From: G965220205 sp965220205
GTDB taxonomy: Bacteria > Chloroflexota > Dehalococcoidia > Lucifugimonadales > Australimonadaceae
NCBI GenBank assembly: GCA_965220205.1
Contig: OZ244812.1
Location: 124,001 to 188,000 of the forward strand
DNA length: 64,000 bases
Direction of reading: 5' to 3'
Of this stretch, positions 41,999 to 50,186 are shown piece by piece. Numbering within the stretch: position 1 is the stretch's first letter; every line of letters begins with the position of its first letter. Below the pieces are notes generated by a model. That model ran no database searches, was not told the DNA's origin, and saw nothing but the letters and a program-made list of their open reading frames with translations. The position numbers and the translations under genes are program-made.

Positions 41999-43522
41999 CT
42001 ACCCCAACGCGTCGCGTTGGCGGTACTGCACCGCCTCGGCCAGGTGCGCCACTGAGATCGTCTCCGCCCCCGCCAGGTCGGCGATGGTTCTGCCCAGCTT
42101 GAGCGTGCGATGGAAGGCGCGGGCGGACAGATGCAGGCGGTCCATGGCGGCTCGCGCCAGGCCTTCGGCGGCCTCGTCGAGCGTGCAGTGACGCCACACG
42201 TCGGCAGGCCCCATGTCCGCGTTGCACTTCGGGGCCGTTCCGGCGAGGCGGCGGTGCTGCCGGAGGCGCGCCTCCACCACTCTGGCGCGCACATCAGCCG
42301 ACCGCTCGGCGGTGCTGTCGGCGGTTAGCTTCTCGTACTCGACGCGGGGCACCTCGACGAAGATGTCCACGCGGTCGAGCAGGGGTCCCGACAGGCGCTT
42401 CCGGTGCCGCGAGAGCATGGCGGGCGTGCAAGTGCAGGCCTTGCGCGGGTCGCCGAGGTTGCCGCAGGAGCAGGGGTTCATGGCCCCGACGAGCATAAAG
42501 TTCGCAGGATAGGTCACGCGTCCCTGGGCCCGGCTGATGGTCACGACCTTGTCCTCGATTGGCTGGCGGAGGACCTCCAGCACGCTGGGGCCGAACTCCG
42601 GGAGCTCGTCGAGGAAGAGAACGCCCCGATGGCTTAGCGACACCTCGCCGGGCCGAGGGATCCTGCCGCCTCCGACGAGGCCCGCGTCCGAGATGGTGTG
42701 ATGCGGCGACCGGAAGGGGCGGACCGACACGATTGGGGTATGGCTGGGCAGCATGCCGGCCACGCTGTAGACGCGCGTCGTCTCCAGCGCCTCCTCCGGC
42801 GATAGCGGTGGCAGAATCGAGGGGAGCGCCCTGGCAAGCAGCGTCTTACCGCTGCCCGGAGGCCCGGTCATCAGCAGATTGTGACCCCCTGCGGCCGCCA
42901 CCTCCAGCGCCCGCTTCGCCTGTTCCTGACCGCGTACGTCCGCCAGGTCCACGGCGTGATTCACCGGCCCGCCGTCGAGCAGGAGCGGCGGCGACTCCGC
43001 CCACGGAATGGCCCGTCCGCCGTTGAGGTGCTCGACCAGCTGACTGAGCGACGACACGCCAAGCACGTCGATCCCGTCCACGAGACCCGCCTCGGCGGCG
43101 TCGACCGCCGGCACCGCGGCGACCTGCATGCCGCGCTCGCGCGCCAGACCGACCATGGGCAGCACGCCGTCGGTGTGCCGCAGACACCCCTCGAGCGACA
43201 ACTCGCCCAACAGCACGACCTGGTCCAAGTCGGCGTCGAGTTGGGCGCTGCTGGTGAGGATGCCGATGGCGATGGGCAGGTCGTAGGAAGGGCCCTCCTT
43301 GCGGAGGTCTGCGGGAGCCAGGCTGACCGTGATGCGCCGCATCGGGAACTCGAACCCGGAGTTGCGTATCGCGGCCCGGACGCGCTCACGCGACTCTTGG
43401 ACGGCGGCGTCGGGCAGCCCCACGACGGTGAAGGCGGGCAGCCCAGGCGATATGTCGACTTCGACCTCGACGATGGCCCCTTCGAGCCCGATAAGCGCGC
43501 ATGTCTTGGATTTCGTCAGCAT
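41999..43522 (-). CDS. ComM/YifB-family Mg-chelatase-like AAA+ ATPase
   Basis: 507 residues. N-terminal ChlI domain (ALIGLEGAIVEVEVDISPGL, PAFTVVGLPDAAVQESRERV), AAA+ core with Walker A GPPGSGKTLLARALP and Walker B VLFLDELPEF, and four Cys in NPCSCGNLGDPRKACTC. The C-terminal Mg_chelatase_C domain is complete (RHRKRLSGPLLDRVDIFVEV). ComM is a branch-migration helicase that helps integrate incoming DNA in natural transformation. Single gene, full length. Confidence 0.92.
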   Translation of the reverse strand: MLTKSKTCALIGLEGAIVEVEVDISPGLPAFTVVGLPDAAVQESRERVRAAIRNSGFEFPMRRITVSLAPADLRKEGPSYDLPIAIGILTSSAQLDADLDQVVLLGELSLEGCLRHTDGVLPMVGLARERGMQVAAVPAVDAAEAGLVDGIDVLGVSSLSQLVEHLNGGRAIPWAESPPLLLDGGPVNHAVDLADVRGQEQAKRALEVAAAGGHNLLMTGPPGSGKTLLARALPSILPPLSPEEALETTRVYSVAGMLPSHTPIVSVRPFRSPHHTISDAGLVGGGRIPRPGEVSLSHRGVLFLDELPEFGPSVLEVLRQPIEDKVVTISRAQGRVTYPANFMLVGAMNPCSCGNLGDPRKACTCTPAMLSRHRKRLSGPLLDRVDIFVEVPRVEYEKLTADSTAERSADVRARVVEARLRQHRRLAGTAPKCNADMGPADVWRHCTLDEAAEGLARAAMDRLHLSARAFHRTLKLGRTIADLAGAETISVAHLAEAVQYRQRDALG

Positions 43523-43857
43523 TGCGGTCTACTCCTGCCCGTGAACGCGTTGGGCTGGAGTGGACGCTAGAGCACAGGGCGGGCGCCGCGAAAGGGGCGG
43601 ATGGCGCGGCTAGCCGCCCCCGTCCGTCATTCTCGTGCTTGACACGGGAATCCACGCCCCCGGCGGCTCCAGCCTCACCCTTCGCCCTGCTGAGAGCCTC
43701 AGCAACTCACAGTCGGCCGAGTGGTGTTGGTGGGGGGCTCTTCAGCGATTCGCAGCCCTCTGCTGGTGCCGTGAACGGGGCTGTTGGGGGTCTTCTACCG
43801 ACCCTGCTGGGGCGGATTCCCTGCTCCCAACCCCGATCTGAACCCACTGCGCCTCCG
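43523..43857. other. Intergenic repeat-bearing stretch beside the IS element
   Basis: Contains an R1 repeat (43625-43653) and, at about 43690, a sequence GAGAGCCTCAGCAACTCACAG that weakly resembles the inverse of the region at the other side of the transposase (44862-44882). The rest shows no gene. Confidence 0.5.
43625..43653 (-). repeat. Dispersed repeat R1, copy 4
   Basis: CGTCATTCTCGTG, spacer, GACACGGGAATCC, in minus orientation, next to the IS5-family element. Confidence 0.75.
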
Positions 43858-44882
43858 TCATGCCGCCAAGCACCGCTGGGCTCTCATCAGGTTCGCCAGC
43901 CCCAGCAGCACCATCAGCCGTTGCGTGTTCTTGGCCAGCCCCCGGTAGCGGACCTTGGCGTAGCCAAAGTGCCGTTTGACGTACAGGAACGGATGCTCCA
44001 CCTTCGCCCGGACCGACGCCTTGCCCTTCTCCGCCAACGCCTCAGGGCTTCCCGGCTCCAACTGCCGACGTTGGCCCGGTCGCATCGCCACCTGCCACTC
44101 CACCTCCAGCCCCCGATGCTCCGCCCGCTTCTGGACTCCCTGATACCCGGCATCGCCCCACACCTGCGACTCGCCGCCGTGCAGCAACCGGTGCGCTTCC
44201 GTCACGTCGTTCACATTGGCCGGCGTCGTCGCGACGCTGTGCACCACCCCCGTCTCCGCGTCCACCCCGATGTGCACCTTCATCCCGAAATGCCACCTGT
44301 TCCCCTTCTTCACTTGGTGCATCTCCGGGTCTCGCGCACCCGCTCGATTCTTCGTCGACGACGGCGCCTCGATGATGCTCGCGTCCATGATCGTCCCTTC
44401 CTGGAGCAGGAGTCCCTGGGACGCCAGATGCCCTTTGATCTCCGCGAACAGTCCCTCCCCCAGTTCGTGCTCCTCCAACAGATGACGGAAGTTCAGGATG
44501 GTGGTCTCGTCCGGCAGCGGCTCCGACAGCTTCAAGCCCACGAACCGCCGCACCGACTCCACGTCGTACAGCAGGTCCTCCATGCCGGGGTCGCTGAGGT
44601 TGTAGAACAGCTGCACGCAGTGAATCCGCAGCATCGCCGACAGGGCATACGGATGGCGTCCCCGGCCCGCCGTGGGGTAGAAGGACGGATGCGCCCTTCC
44701 AGCCGTTCCCAGGGGATCAGCCCGCCCATGCGTTCGAGAAATCGCTCCCTGCGGGTCTTGCGCTTCTTGCTCTCGTAGTCCACGTCTGCAAAGGTCGGTT
44801 GGTCCATCATCGCTTCACTCCCTGGCGCCACTGGGTGACTGCCAGGATACTGCCTCAACCTATAGACTTGTTCAGAGATTCC
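43690..44882 (-). mobile_element. IS5-family insertion sequence (ends tentative)
   Basis: The span of about 1.2 kb is typical of IS5-family elements and holds one transposase gene. The right boundary is placed at the AGAGATTCCCT region (44872-44882), the left at GAGAGCCTCAGC near 43690; the match between the two is only partial. No target duplication could be identified. The element sits between comM and the etf region. Confidence 0.5.
43858..44810 (-). pseudogene. IS5-family DDE transposase, one apparent frameshift
   Basis: N-terminal frame from ATG 44810 or 44807: MDQPTFADVDYESKKRKTRR then GGLIPWERLEGRIRP. Next frame: FYPTAGRGRHPYALSAMLRI through to the stop at 43858. Catalytic residues: Asp in IMDASIIEAP, Asp in QVWGDAGYQG, Glu in RAKVEHPFLYVKRHFG. 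One added C in the run at about 44683 (CGTCCC instead of CGTCC) restores a normal protein of about 317 residues. There is no slippery heptamer, so programmed frameshifting is not supported. Confidence 0.8.
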
Positions 44883-45168
44883 CTAGGCAGATTGGCCAGT
44901 GAGGGCCACGACCTCTTCGGTCTTGGACGGAAGGAGAATGCCCCATCGTTCCCAGCCAACCCTTCGCTCTCGCCGCGCGGCAGCCCATCGTCGTGCGAGG
45001 ACCTAGCTCGGTCCCCGCCGCGCGGCAGCCCCCGGCCGTGCGAGGGCCTAGCTTGCTCTCGCCGCGCGGCAGCCCTTGGCCGTGCGAGGGCCTAGCTCGC
45101 TGATACAATCGGGCCGTGCGTGCGCACGAGAACCCGCGGCCCTTGGCCGCCATCCCTGGGAGAGCTGG
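44811..45168. other. IS right flank and etf upstream region
   Basis: Holds the presumed IS right end (44862-44882), then unremarkable sequence to 44964, then three tandem units (44965-45097). No gene is seen. The etf promoter must lie within or after the tandem units; GGGAGAGCTGG before the ATG at 45169 contains a moderate RBS. Confidence 0.5.
44965..45097 (+). repeat. Three tandem 44-45 bp repeats upstream of the fused etf gene
   Basis: Units end at 45008, 45053 and 45097. Each has CGCCGCGCGGCAGCCC, a variable GTCG/GGCC core and CGTGCGAGGNCCTAGCT. The inner GCCGCGCGGC is itself a palindrome. No spacer sequences, so not a CRISPR array. Position just ahead of etf suggests a cis-regulatory or slippage-born array. 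Confidence 0.8.
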
Positions 45169-47001
45169 ATGAACATCGCCGTTTGCGTGAAGTGGGTGCC
45201 CGTCGTGGCCCGGACGAAGTTCGACCCCGAGACCAAGCGAATCGTCCGCGAGGGCGTGCCCAGCGAGCTGAACGGCTACGACGTGTTGTCGGTGCAGCGC
45301 GCCGTCGAGCTGAGAGAGTCCCAAGGCGGCGAAGTCACCGTTTACACTATGGGCCCGCCGCAGGCGCGCGAGGGGCTGACGCGCTGCTTGGCTATGGGCG
45401 CCGACCGGGCAGTCCATCTGGTCGACCCGTCGTTCGCGGGCTCCGACACCCTGGCGACGTCGCGCGTGCTGGCCGCAGCCCTGGCAAGGGGGAACTACGA
45501 CCTGATCATGTTCGGGTACTTCAGCGTCGACGCCGAGACCGCGCAGGTGGGACCGGAGGTCGCCGAGCTGCTCGGCTTGCCGCAGATCACCGGCGCGTCG
45601 AAGCTCGACGTTGACGGGTCGACGGTGCGGGCCGAGCGCTTGCTGGACGAGGGCTCCGAAGTCGTCGAGGCGCAGCTCCCGGTCGTAGTCTCGGTGGCGG
45701 AGGGAGTCGCCGCGGAAGTGTTTCCGGGCAGGGACGAGATACGCGCGGCCGCGGAGCGGGACGTGCCGGAACTCGGCGCAGCGGACATCGGCGTCGATCC
45801 GGCCACGGTGGGCTCCGCGGGTTCGCCGACGTGGGTCTCGGAGATACGGATACTGGAATCGCCCCGCGAGAAGCAGGTCATCGAGGAGATGGCGCCGTCC
45901 GAGGCCGCGCGACAGGTGGCCGACTACCTACAGGCGCGCGGGACCTTCGAGCCCGAACGCCGCGAGGCGCGCCGCGATTTCGAGCTCGCTCCGCAGGGCG
46001 TGCGCGAGACGGCAACCAGCCAGGTTTGGGTCGTTGCGGAATTCGGGTCCGGCGGCGTGCGGCCAGTCACCTACGAGCTGCTGGCCGCTGCGCAGCCGGT
46101 CGCCGACGCCGTAGGCGGCTCGGTGGCGGCCATCGTGATGGGCGGCCCCGGCTGCGAGCAGTACGCGGAGGAGCTTGCCCGCCACGGTGCCGACGTGGTG
46201 GCGACCGCCTGCGGCGAGGCGTTGTCGACGTACTGGACCGAGGCCTACGCGGCAACCCTGGCGGCGGCGATCGAGGAGCGCAAGCCCTATGCGGTCCTCG
46301 TCCCGTCGTCGGCGAACGGACGGGATCTGGCGGGGCGGGTGGCGGCGCGCTTGGGACTCGGCCTCACGGGAGATTGCATAGGCCTGGAGGTGGACGGCCA
46401 GGGCCGGCTGGTGCAGCTCAAGCCGGCCTTCGGCGGCAATATCGTTGCGCCCATCTTCTCGAGGACGCTGCCGAACATGGCGACCGTCCGGCCGGGAGTC
46501 GTCGCGCGGTTGGCTCCCAACGCCGAGCGCGTAGCGTCGCTGCTCGCGCTCGAGGTCCAGGCGCCAGCGGAGCGTAAGGTCCGGCACATCGAGATGCGCC
46601 CTGCCGCGTCCGAGGGACTCGCCGACCTCGAGTCGGCTTGGGCGGTGATCGCCGTCGGCAAGGGCGTTGGCGGGCCGGAGTTCATCAGCGAGCTCGATCC
46701 GCTGCGCGACCTGCTGGGGGCCGAGTACGTGTGCACCCGGGACGTCGCCGACGCGGGGTGGATGCCGAAGCAGCTGCAGGTGGGTCTGACCGGCCGGTCG
46801 ATCGCGCCGGAGCTGTATATCGGCGTAGGGCTGCGCGGCGACTTCAACCACCTCGTGGGCCTGCAGCGCGCGGGAGTGATCGTGGGCGTCAACAACAACC
46901 GCAGGACCACGCTGTTTCGCGCCGCCGACATCGCCGTGCACGCCGACTGGCGCGAGTTCATCCCGGAGCTGACGGCCGCCCTGCGCCCCATGGTCAGCTA
47001 G
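45169..47001 (+). CDS. Fused electron-transfer flavoprotein (EtfB-EtfA on one chain)
   Basis: 610 residues from ATG at 45169 (MNIAVCVKWVPVVARTKFDP). Residues 1-255 are EtfB: VLSVQRAVELRESQGGEVTV, MGADRAVHLVDPSFAG and QLPVVVSVAEGV. A linker follows (about 256-284). Residues about 286-610 are EtfA: VWVVAEFGSGGVRP, DLAGRVAARLGLGLTGDCIG and the FAD domain VGKGVGGPEFIS, QVGLTGRSIAPELYIGVGLR. Separate EtfB and EtfA genes are the rule. It moves electrons from acyl-CoA or other dehydrogenases to an ETF-quinone reductase, which is not in the window. Confidence 0.92.
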   Translation: MNIAVCVKWVPVVARTKFDPETKRIVREGVPSELNGYDVLSVQRAVELRESQGGEVTVYTMGPPQAREGLTRCLAMGADRAVHLVDPSFAGSDTLATSRVLAAALARGNYDLIMFGYFSVDAETAQVGPEVAELLGLPQITGASKLDVDGSTVRAERLLDEGSEVVEAQLPVVVSVAEGVAAEVFPGRDEIRAAAERDVPELGAADIGVDPATVGSAGSPTWVSEIRILESPREKQVIEEMAPSEAARQVADYLQARGTFEPERREARRDFELAPQGVRETATSQVWVVAEFGSGGVRPVTYELLAAAQPVADAVGGSVAAIVMGGPGCEQYAEELARHGADVVATACGEALSTYWTEAYAATLAAAIEERKPYAVLVPSSANGRDLAGRVAARLGLGLTGDCIGLEVDGQGRLVQLKPAFGGNIVAPIFSRTLPNMATVRPGVVARLAPNAERVASLLALEVQAPAERKVRHIEMRPAASEGLADLESAWAVIAVGKGVGGPEFISELDPLRDLLGAEYVCTRDVADAGWMPKQLQVGLTGRSIAPELYIGVGLRGDFNHLVGLQRAGVIVGVNNNRRTTLFRAADIAVHADWREFIPELTAALRPMVS

Positions 47002-47036
47002 CAAACCTCTGAATAGCTCCGTCCCCCGTCTGCGAG

Positions 47037-47203
47037 ACCCTTGCGTAACGCGCAGCGGCCACTCTCGGAGTCATCCCAACGGGAGTGCAGAGGGCTCTGC
47101 CCTCTGCCGGGCGTGAGGGTGTCCCCCACGCCAACGCTTGGGGCGGGTGGGTGGGAAGAACAGCGGTCGTCAAACAGAGTTGCGCAAAGGACCCGTCTGC
47201 GAG
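47037..47203 (+). repeat. Structured repeat R4, copy 1
   Basis: Starts ACCCTTGCGTAAC; contains the hairpin CAGAGGGCTCTGCCCTCTG and a second stem GCGTGAGGGTGTCCCCCACGC, then GGAAGAACAGCGGTCG and CAGAGTTGCGCAAAGG. It recurs at 47487 with the same order of elements. Possibly a miniature mobile element or structured RNA. Confidence 0.7.
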
Positions 47204-47264
47204 GAGAGTGAGAGAGGCCGTCCACCTACTTCGTTGGTTGTAGTGAGGGCCGACAGCCCCCCTA

Positions 47265-47293
47265 CGCCATTCTCGTGCCCCAACACGGGAACC
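47265..47293 (-). repeat. Dispersed repeat R1, copy 5
   Basis: CGCCATTCTCGTG, spacer, AACACGGGAACCC; the most diverged copy (two changed positions in the arms). Confidence 0.65.
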
Positions 47294-47350
47294 CACGCCC
47301 ATCGCTATCAGACTGCCAACTAAGCCCCTACGCCTCCCCGCCGGGGCTTG

Positions 47351-47391
47351 ACCTCCTCCCCCGGATCTTGCGGGGGAGGATTGAGGAGGGG
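47351..47391 (+). repeat. Dispersed repeat R2, copy 5
   Basis: ACCTCCTCCCCCGG, loop, CGGGGGAGGATTGAGGAGGGG; hairpin of C and G runs. Confidence 0.72.
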
Positions 47392-47486
47392 CGTCCACTC
47401 CGAACGCGGACTCATCCACCTATCGACGCCATGACAGCTGCCCGTTGCCCAACCGTCCCCCTGGCTCCTACCCTTGTCCCTAACGG

Positions 47487-47652
47487 AAACCCTTGCGTAA
47501 CTCGCAGGGGCCGCTGGCGCAGCCGGGCAATGGGGGAGTGCAGAGGGCCAAGCCCTCTGTCGAAGGCGTGGGGGTGTCCCCCCCCCAACGTTTCAGGCGG
47601 GTGGGCTGGAAGAACAACGCTCGTCGAGCAGAGTTGCCAAAGGTCCCCAACG
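47487..47652 (+). repeat. Structured repeat R4, copy 2
   Basis: ACCCTTGCGTAACTCGCAG, the hairpin AGAGGGCCAAGCCCTCT, GTGGGGGTGTCCCCCCCCC, then GGAAGAACAACGCTCG and CAGAGTTGCCAAAGG. Compensating changes keep the first stem paired relative to copy 1, which suggests that structure matters. Confidence 0.7.
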
Positions 47653-48047
47653 GCCCGACATCAGGGCGGCCTCCGCCCCGCCCTCTGGCCCGTCCCCAGG
47701 AGTAAATGACGCACAATGACTCTAAATGACTCACTTGAGAAGAAATCATCTCCCGCCCCACTCGTAAACCCACCCAATCTATGAGTAAACGGCCTGCGTC
47801 ATTCACGTGCATTCCCGCCCGCTTCTCGTGCATTCCCATCATTCTCATGCGTCATTCCCGCGCTCCCGTTTGCGAGCCGCGCGCGGGCATCCACACAGGG
47901 CGGAGTGAGCGGGCCGCGCCATCCGGGACGATTCCCGTCCATTCTTGTCCTCCCACGCGACTCTCATGTGCAAAACACGTGCGCAAACAGGGACTCAGGA
48001 ATGAAGCCCCTCGCCTGTCGGCAACCGCGATGGAATTACCTAGCGGC

Positions 48048-49006
48048 TCAGTTCCCCGTCTCGGGATTCGCCAGGTTGATGAGGGTCTCGCCGGCCATGA
48101 AACGGCGCAGGTTCTCCGCGAACAGCGTACGCGTGCGCTCCCACTTCCTTGGGTCGAGTCCGGCGAGCCGTGGACTCACGAAGAAGTTCGGCGCGTCCCA
48201 CAAGGGCGAGTCGTCGCGGATGACGCCCTGGGGCCCGTCGAACACGTTGGACGCGGCGCCGGCGATCCAACCTTCGTGGAGTGCGCGAGCGAGGATCGCT
48301 TCGTCCGCGATCGCATTGCGGGCGACCAGGTTGATCAGGTAGCTCGTCGGCTTCATGGCGCGCAGCGCCGCCTCATCGATCAGCCCTTTGGTTGCCTCCG
48401 TGGCAGGGACGCTGAGGACAAGGAAGTCCGACTCGCGGAGCAGCTCGGGGAACGCATCGGGTGCACCGACCCACTCCACGTAGTCGGGCTTCACCTCAGG
48501 ATGCAGGCGCGTGGCGATCACGCGCATGCCGAGGGCGTTCATCTTGCGTGCGACGGCCGAACCGATGGCGCCGAGTCCAATCAAGCCGAGGGTCTTGCCC
48601 TTAATCTCGATGGTTTCCGTAATTTCCTCGGCCCACACGTGTCGTTCCTGAGCGCGCACAGCCTCCGGGAAGCGCTTGGCCCAAGAGTAGATCGCGGCAA
48701 CGGTGAACTCGGAGAACGGGACCGCGTGCACCCCGCGCGAAGAGGACGCCAGAATGCCCCGAGCGACCACGGGCGGCTTCGTGATGGAACCCGCGCCGCC
48801 GTAGGTGCTGTGCAGCCACCGCAGCGTGGCATGCGCTCAATGACGTCGTCCCCGACCATCTCCGTGAAGAACCCGGCGTCGACGCCGGCCAACTGCTCGT
48901 CGGCGAGTTCGCTCCCCTCGACGAACGTGACATCCGGGAACTCGGCGCGCAGCGAGTCGGCCTCGCCGGGGGGAAGCGCAAGCCGGAGCCAGATGGTCAA
49001 CGACAT
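48048..49006 (-). pseudogene. D-isomer 2-hydroxyacid dehydrogenase, one apparent frameshift
   Basis: N-terminal frame from ATG 49006: MSLTIWLRLALPPGEADSLR and AGFFTEMVGDDVIERMPR. Next frame: LRWLHSTYGGAGSITKPPVV, then GVHAVPFSEFTVAAIYSWAK, the Rossmann motif KTLGLIGLGAIGSAVARKMN, and YLINLVARNAIADEAILARA to the stop at 48048. One added C at about 48824 (CGCCTG instead of CGCTG) restores a protein of about 319 residues. The usual Arg (VAR) is present; the catalytic-His site reads FFVSPRLAG, with Arg where SPH is expected. Confidence 0.75.
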
Positions 49007-49024
49007 GCCGCGTCTCCGCCGGAC

Positions 49025-50065
49025 CTAGACGTGGACCGCCTTCATGTCGGAGACCTCCGGCGTCTGCACGTCGAGGCTCGACCACGTGTCCCCGCCGTCG
49101 TCGCTGGCGAAGAGTTGGCCGGCGCGAGTTGCGACGAACACGTTGTCGGGCTCCGAGGGGTCCATGGTGATGGCCTCCGGGAAGTAGCACGCGATCTCCG
49201 GGGTCGCGTTCAAGGCTTGCCATGTCGCCCCGCCGTCCTTGGAGCGGATGAGCGAGGCGCCGGCGCCGCTGTCGCGCCTGCGCCACTCGTTCGGATTGCC
49301 GTAGGCGACGGCGGAGTAGACGACATCCTCGTTCTTCGGGTTGACGACCATCGGGATCGAGTATTCCTGCTCGAACTCCATGGCCATCGGGCTCCAGTTG
49401 GCGCCGCCGTCCTCGCTGCGGTAGAGCGCCCGGCCCGGCGCGGTGCCGAGGCGGTGGCTGTGCCCGCCGGTGGAGAGATAGAGACGGCTGGGGTCGTCGG
49501 TGCGCGACACGAGCATGTGGGCGTCCGCGTCCACTTCCTTGTCGAGGACGGTCCAGGTCGCCCCGCCGTCGGTGGTCTTCAGTATGTGGCCCACCTGCAG
49601 GTTCAGGTACATCGTATCCCGATCCTTCGCGTCAACGACGATGTCTCGGACATGGGGCTCGACCGCTTGGACGGGGTAGTCGACCTCGCTCACGCCGGGG
49701 AATTCGCGGACCGAGGCGATCTCCTCCCAGTTCTCGCCGGCGTCGTGGGTCACCCAGAGCGCAATGGGCTCCCCGCCCGCGTAGACGGTGTTTGCGTCGT
49801 GCGGGTCAATCGTCACGCACTTGACTTTCCCGGGTCCGACCCTGCCGCGGTTGGGCTTGGTCCATGTCTCGCCAAAGTCGTCGCTCCGCCAGACCCCGTC
49901 GCCCCGTGTGCCGGCGTAGACGCGGTTCGGGACCGACGGCTCGACGGCGACTTCGTTGACGTTCCAGGTCTTGAGGCCGCGCTGGCCAATCCCCCACGAC
50001 TGGGCCTCGCTCTCCGTGACGGTCAGCACGCCTTCGGCTGTGGCAAGGTATAGCACGGTTCCCAT
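49025..50065 (-). CDS. Asp-box (BNR/sortilin-like) beta-propeller protein
   Basis: 346 residues from ATG at 50065 (MGTVLYLATAEGVLTVTESE). Six Asp-box motifs of the S-x-D-x-G-x-x-W type are visible: SDDFGETW, THDAGENW, TTDGGATW, SEDGGANW, SKDGGATW and SDDGGDTW. They mark the blades of a propeller like that in sialidase-like and photosystem-assembly-like proteins. No sialidase catalytic residues or signal peptide are seen. Function unknown; such cytosolic propellers are numerous in Chloroflexota. Its 3' end lies 18 bp before the broken dehydrogenase. Confidence 0.8.
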   Translation of the reverse strand: MGTVLYLATAEGVLTVTESEAQSWGIGQRGLKTWNVNEVAVEPSVPNRVYAGTRGDGVWRSDDFGETWTKPNRGRVGPGKVKCVTIDPHDANTVYAGGEPIALWVTHDAGENWEEIASVREFPGVSEVDYPVQAVEPHVRDIVVDAKDRDTMYLNLQVGHILKTTDGGATWTVLDKEVDADAHMLVSRTDDPSRLYLSTGGHSHRLGTAPGRALYRSEDGGANWSPMAMEFEQEYSIPMVVNPKNEDVVYSAVAYGNPNEWRRRDSGAGASLIRSKDGGATWQALNATPEIACYFPEAITMDPSEPDNVFVATRAGQLFASDDGGDTWSSLDVQTPEVSDMKAVHV

Positions 50066-50186
50066 GGTGTCCTCCCTCATATCGCGCGGGCGCGCTCAGG
50101 CGGAGTCGCCCCTGCTTGGCCTGGCTTCTCCGGTCGTCGAACGATAGCGCGTCCGGGCGGGAACGACAAGGGAGCGGCGCGAGGGC

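Larger units (their letters stand above)
47002..48047. other. 1-kb noncoding region filled with repeats
   Basis: No supportable gene; all open frames are short and of low complexity. It contains two copies of a structured R4 repeat (47037-47203 and 47487-47652), one R1 (47265-47293), one R2 (47351-47391), TGACTC/ATGACGC words (47705-47745) and decayed REP-like CATTCCCG words (47800-47870). Confidence 0.7.

Noticed and set aside
44670..44700. Programmed -1 frameshift in the IS5 transposase
   Set aside because: No slippery heptamer or downstream stem is visible at the junction; a lost C in a C run explains it better.
44965..45097. CRISPR array in the 44-45 bp repeats
   Set aside because: Repeats abut directly with no spacers of constant size; only three units.
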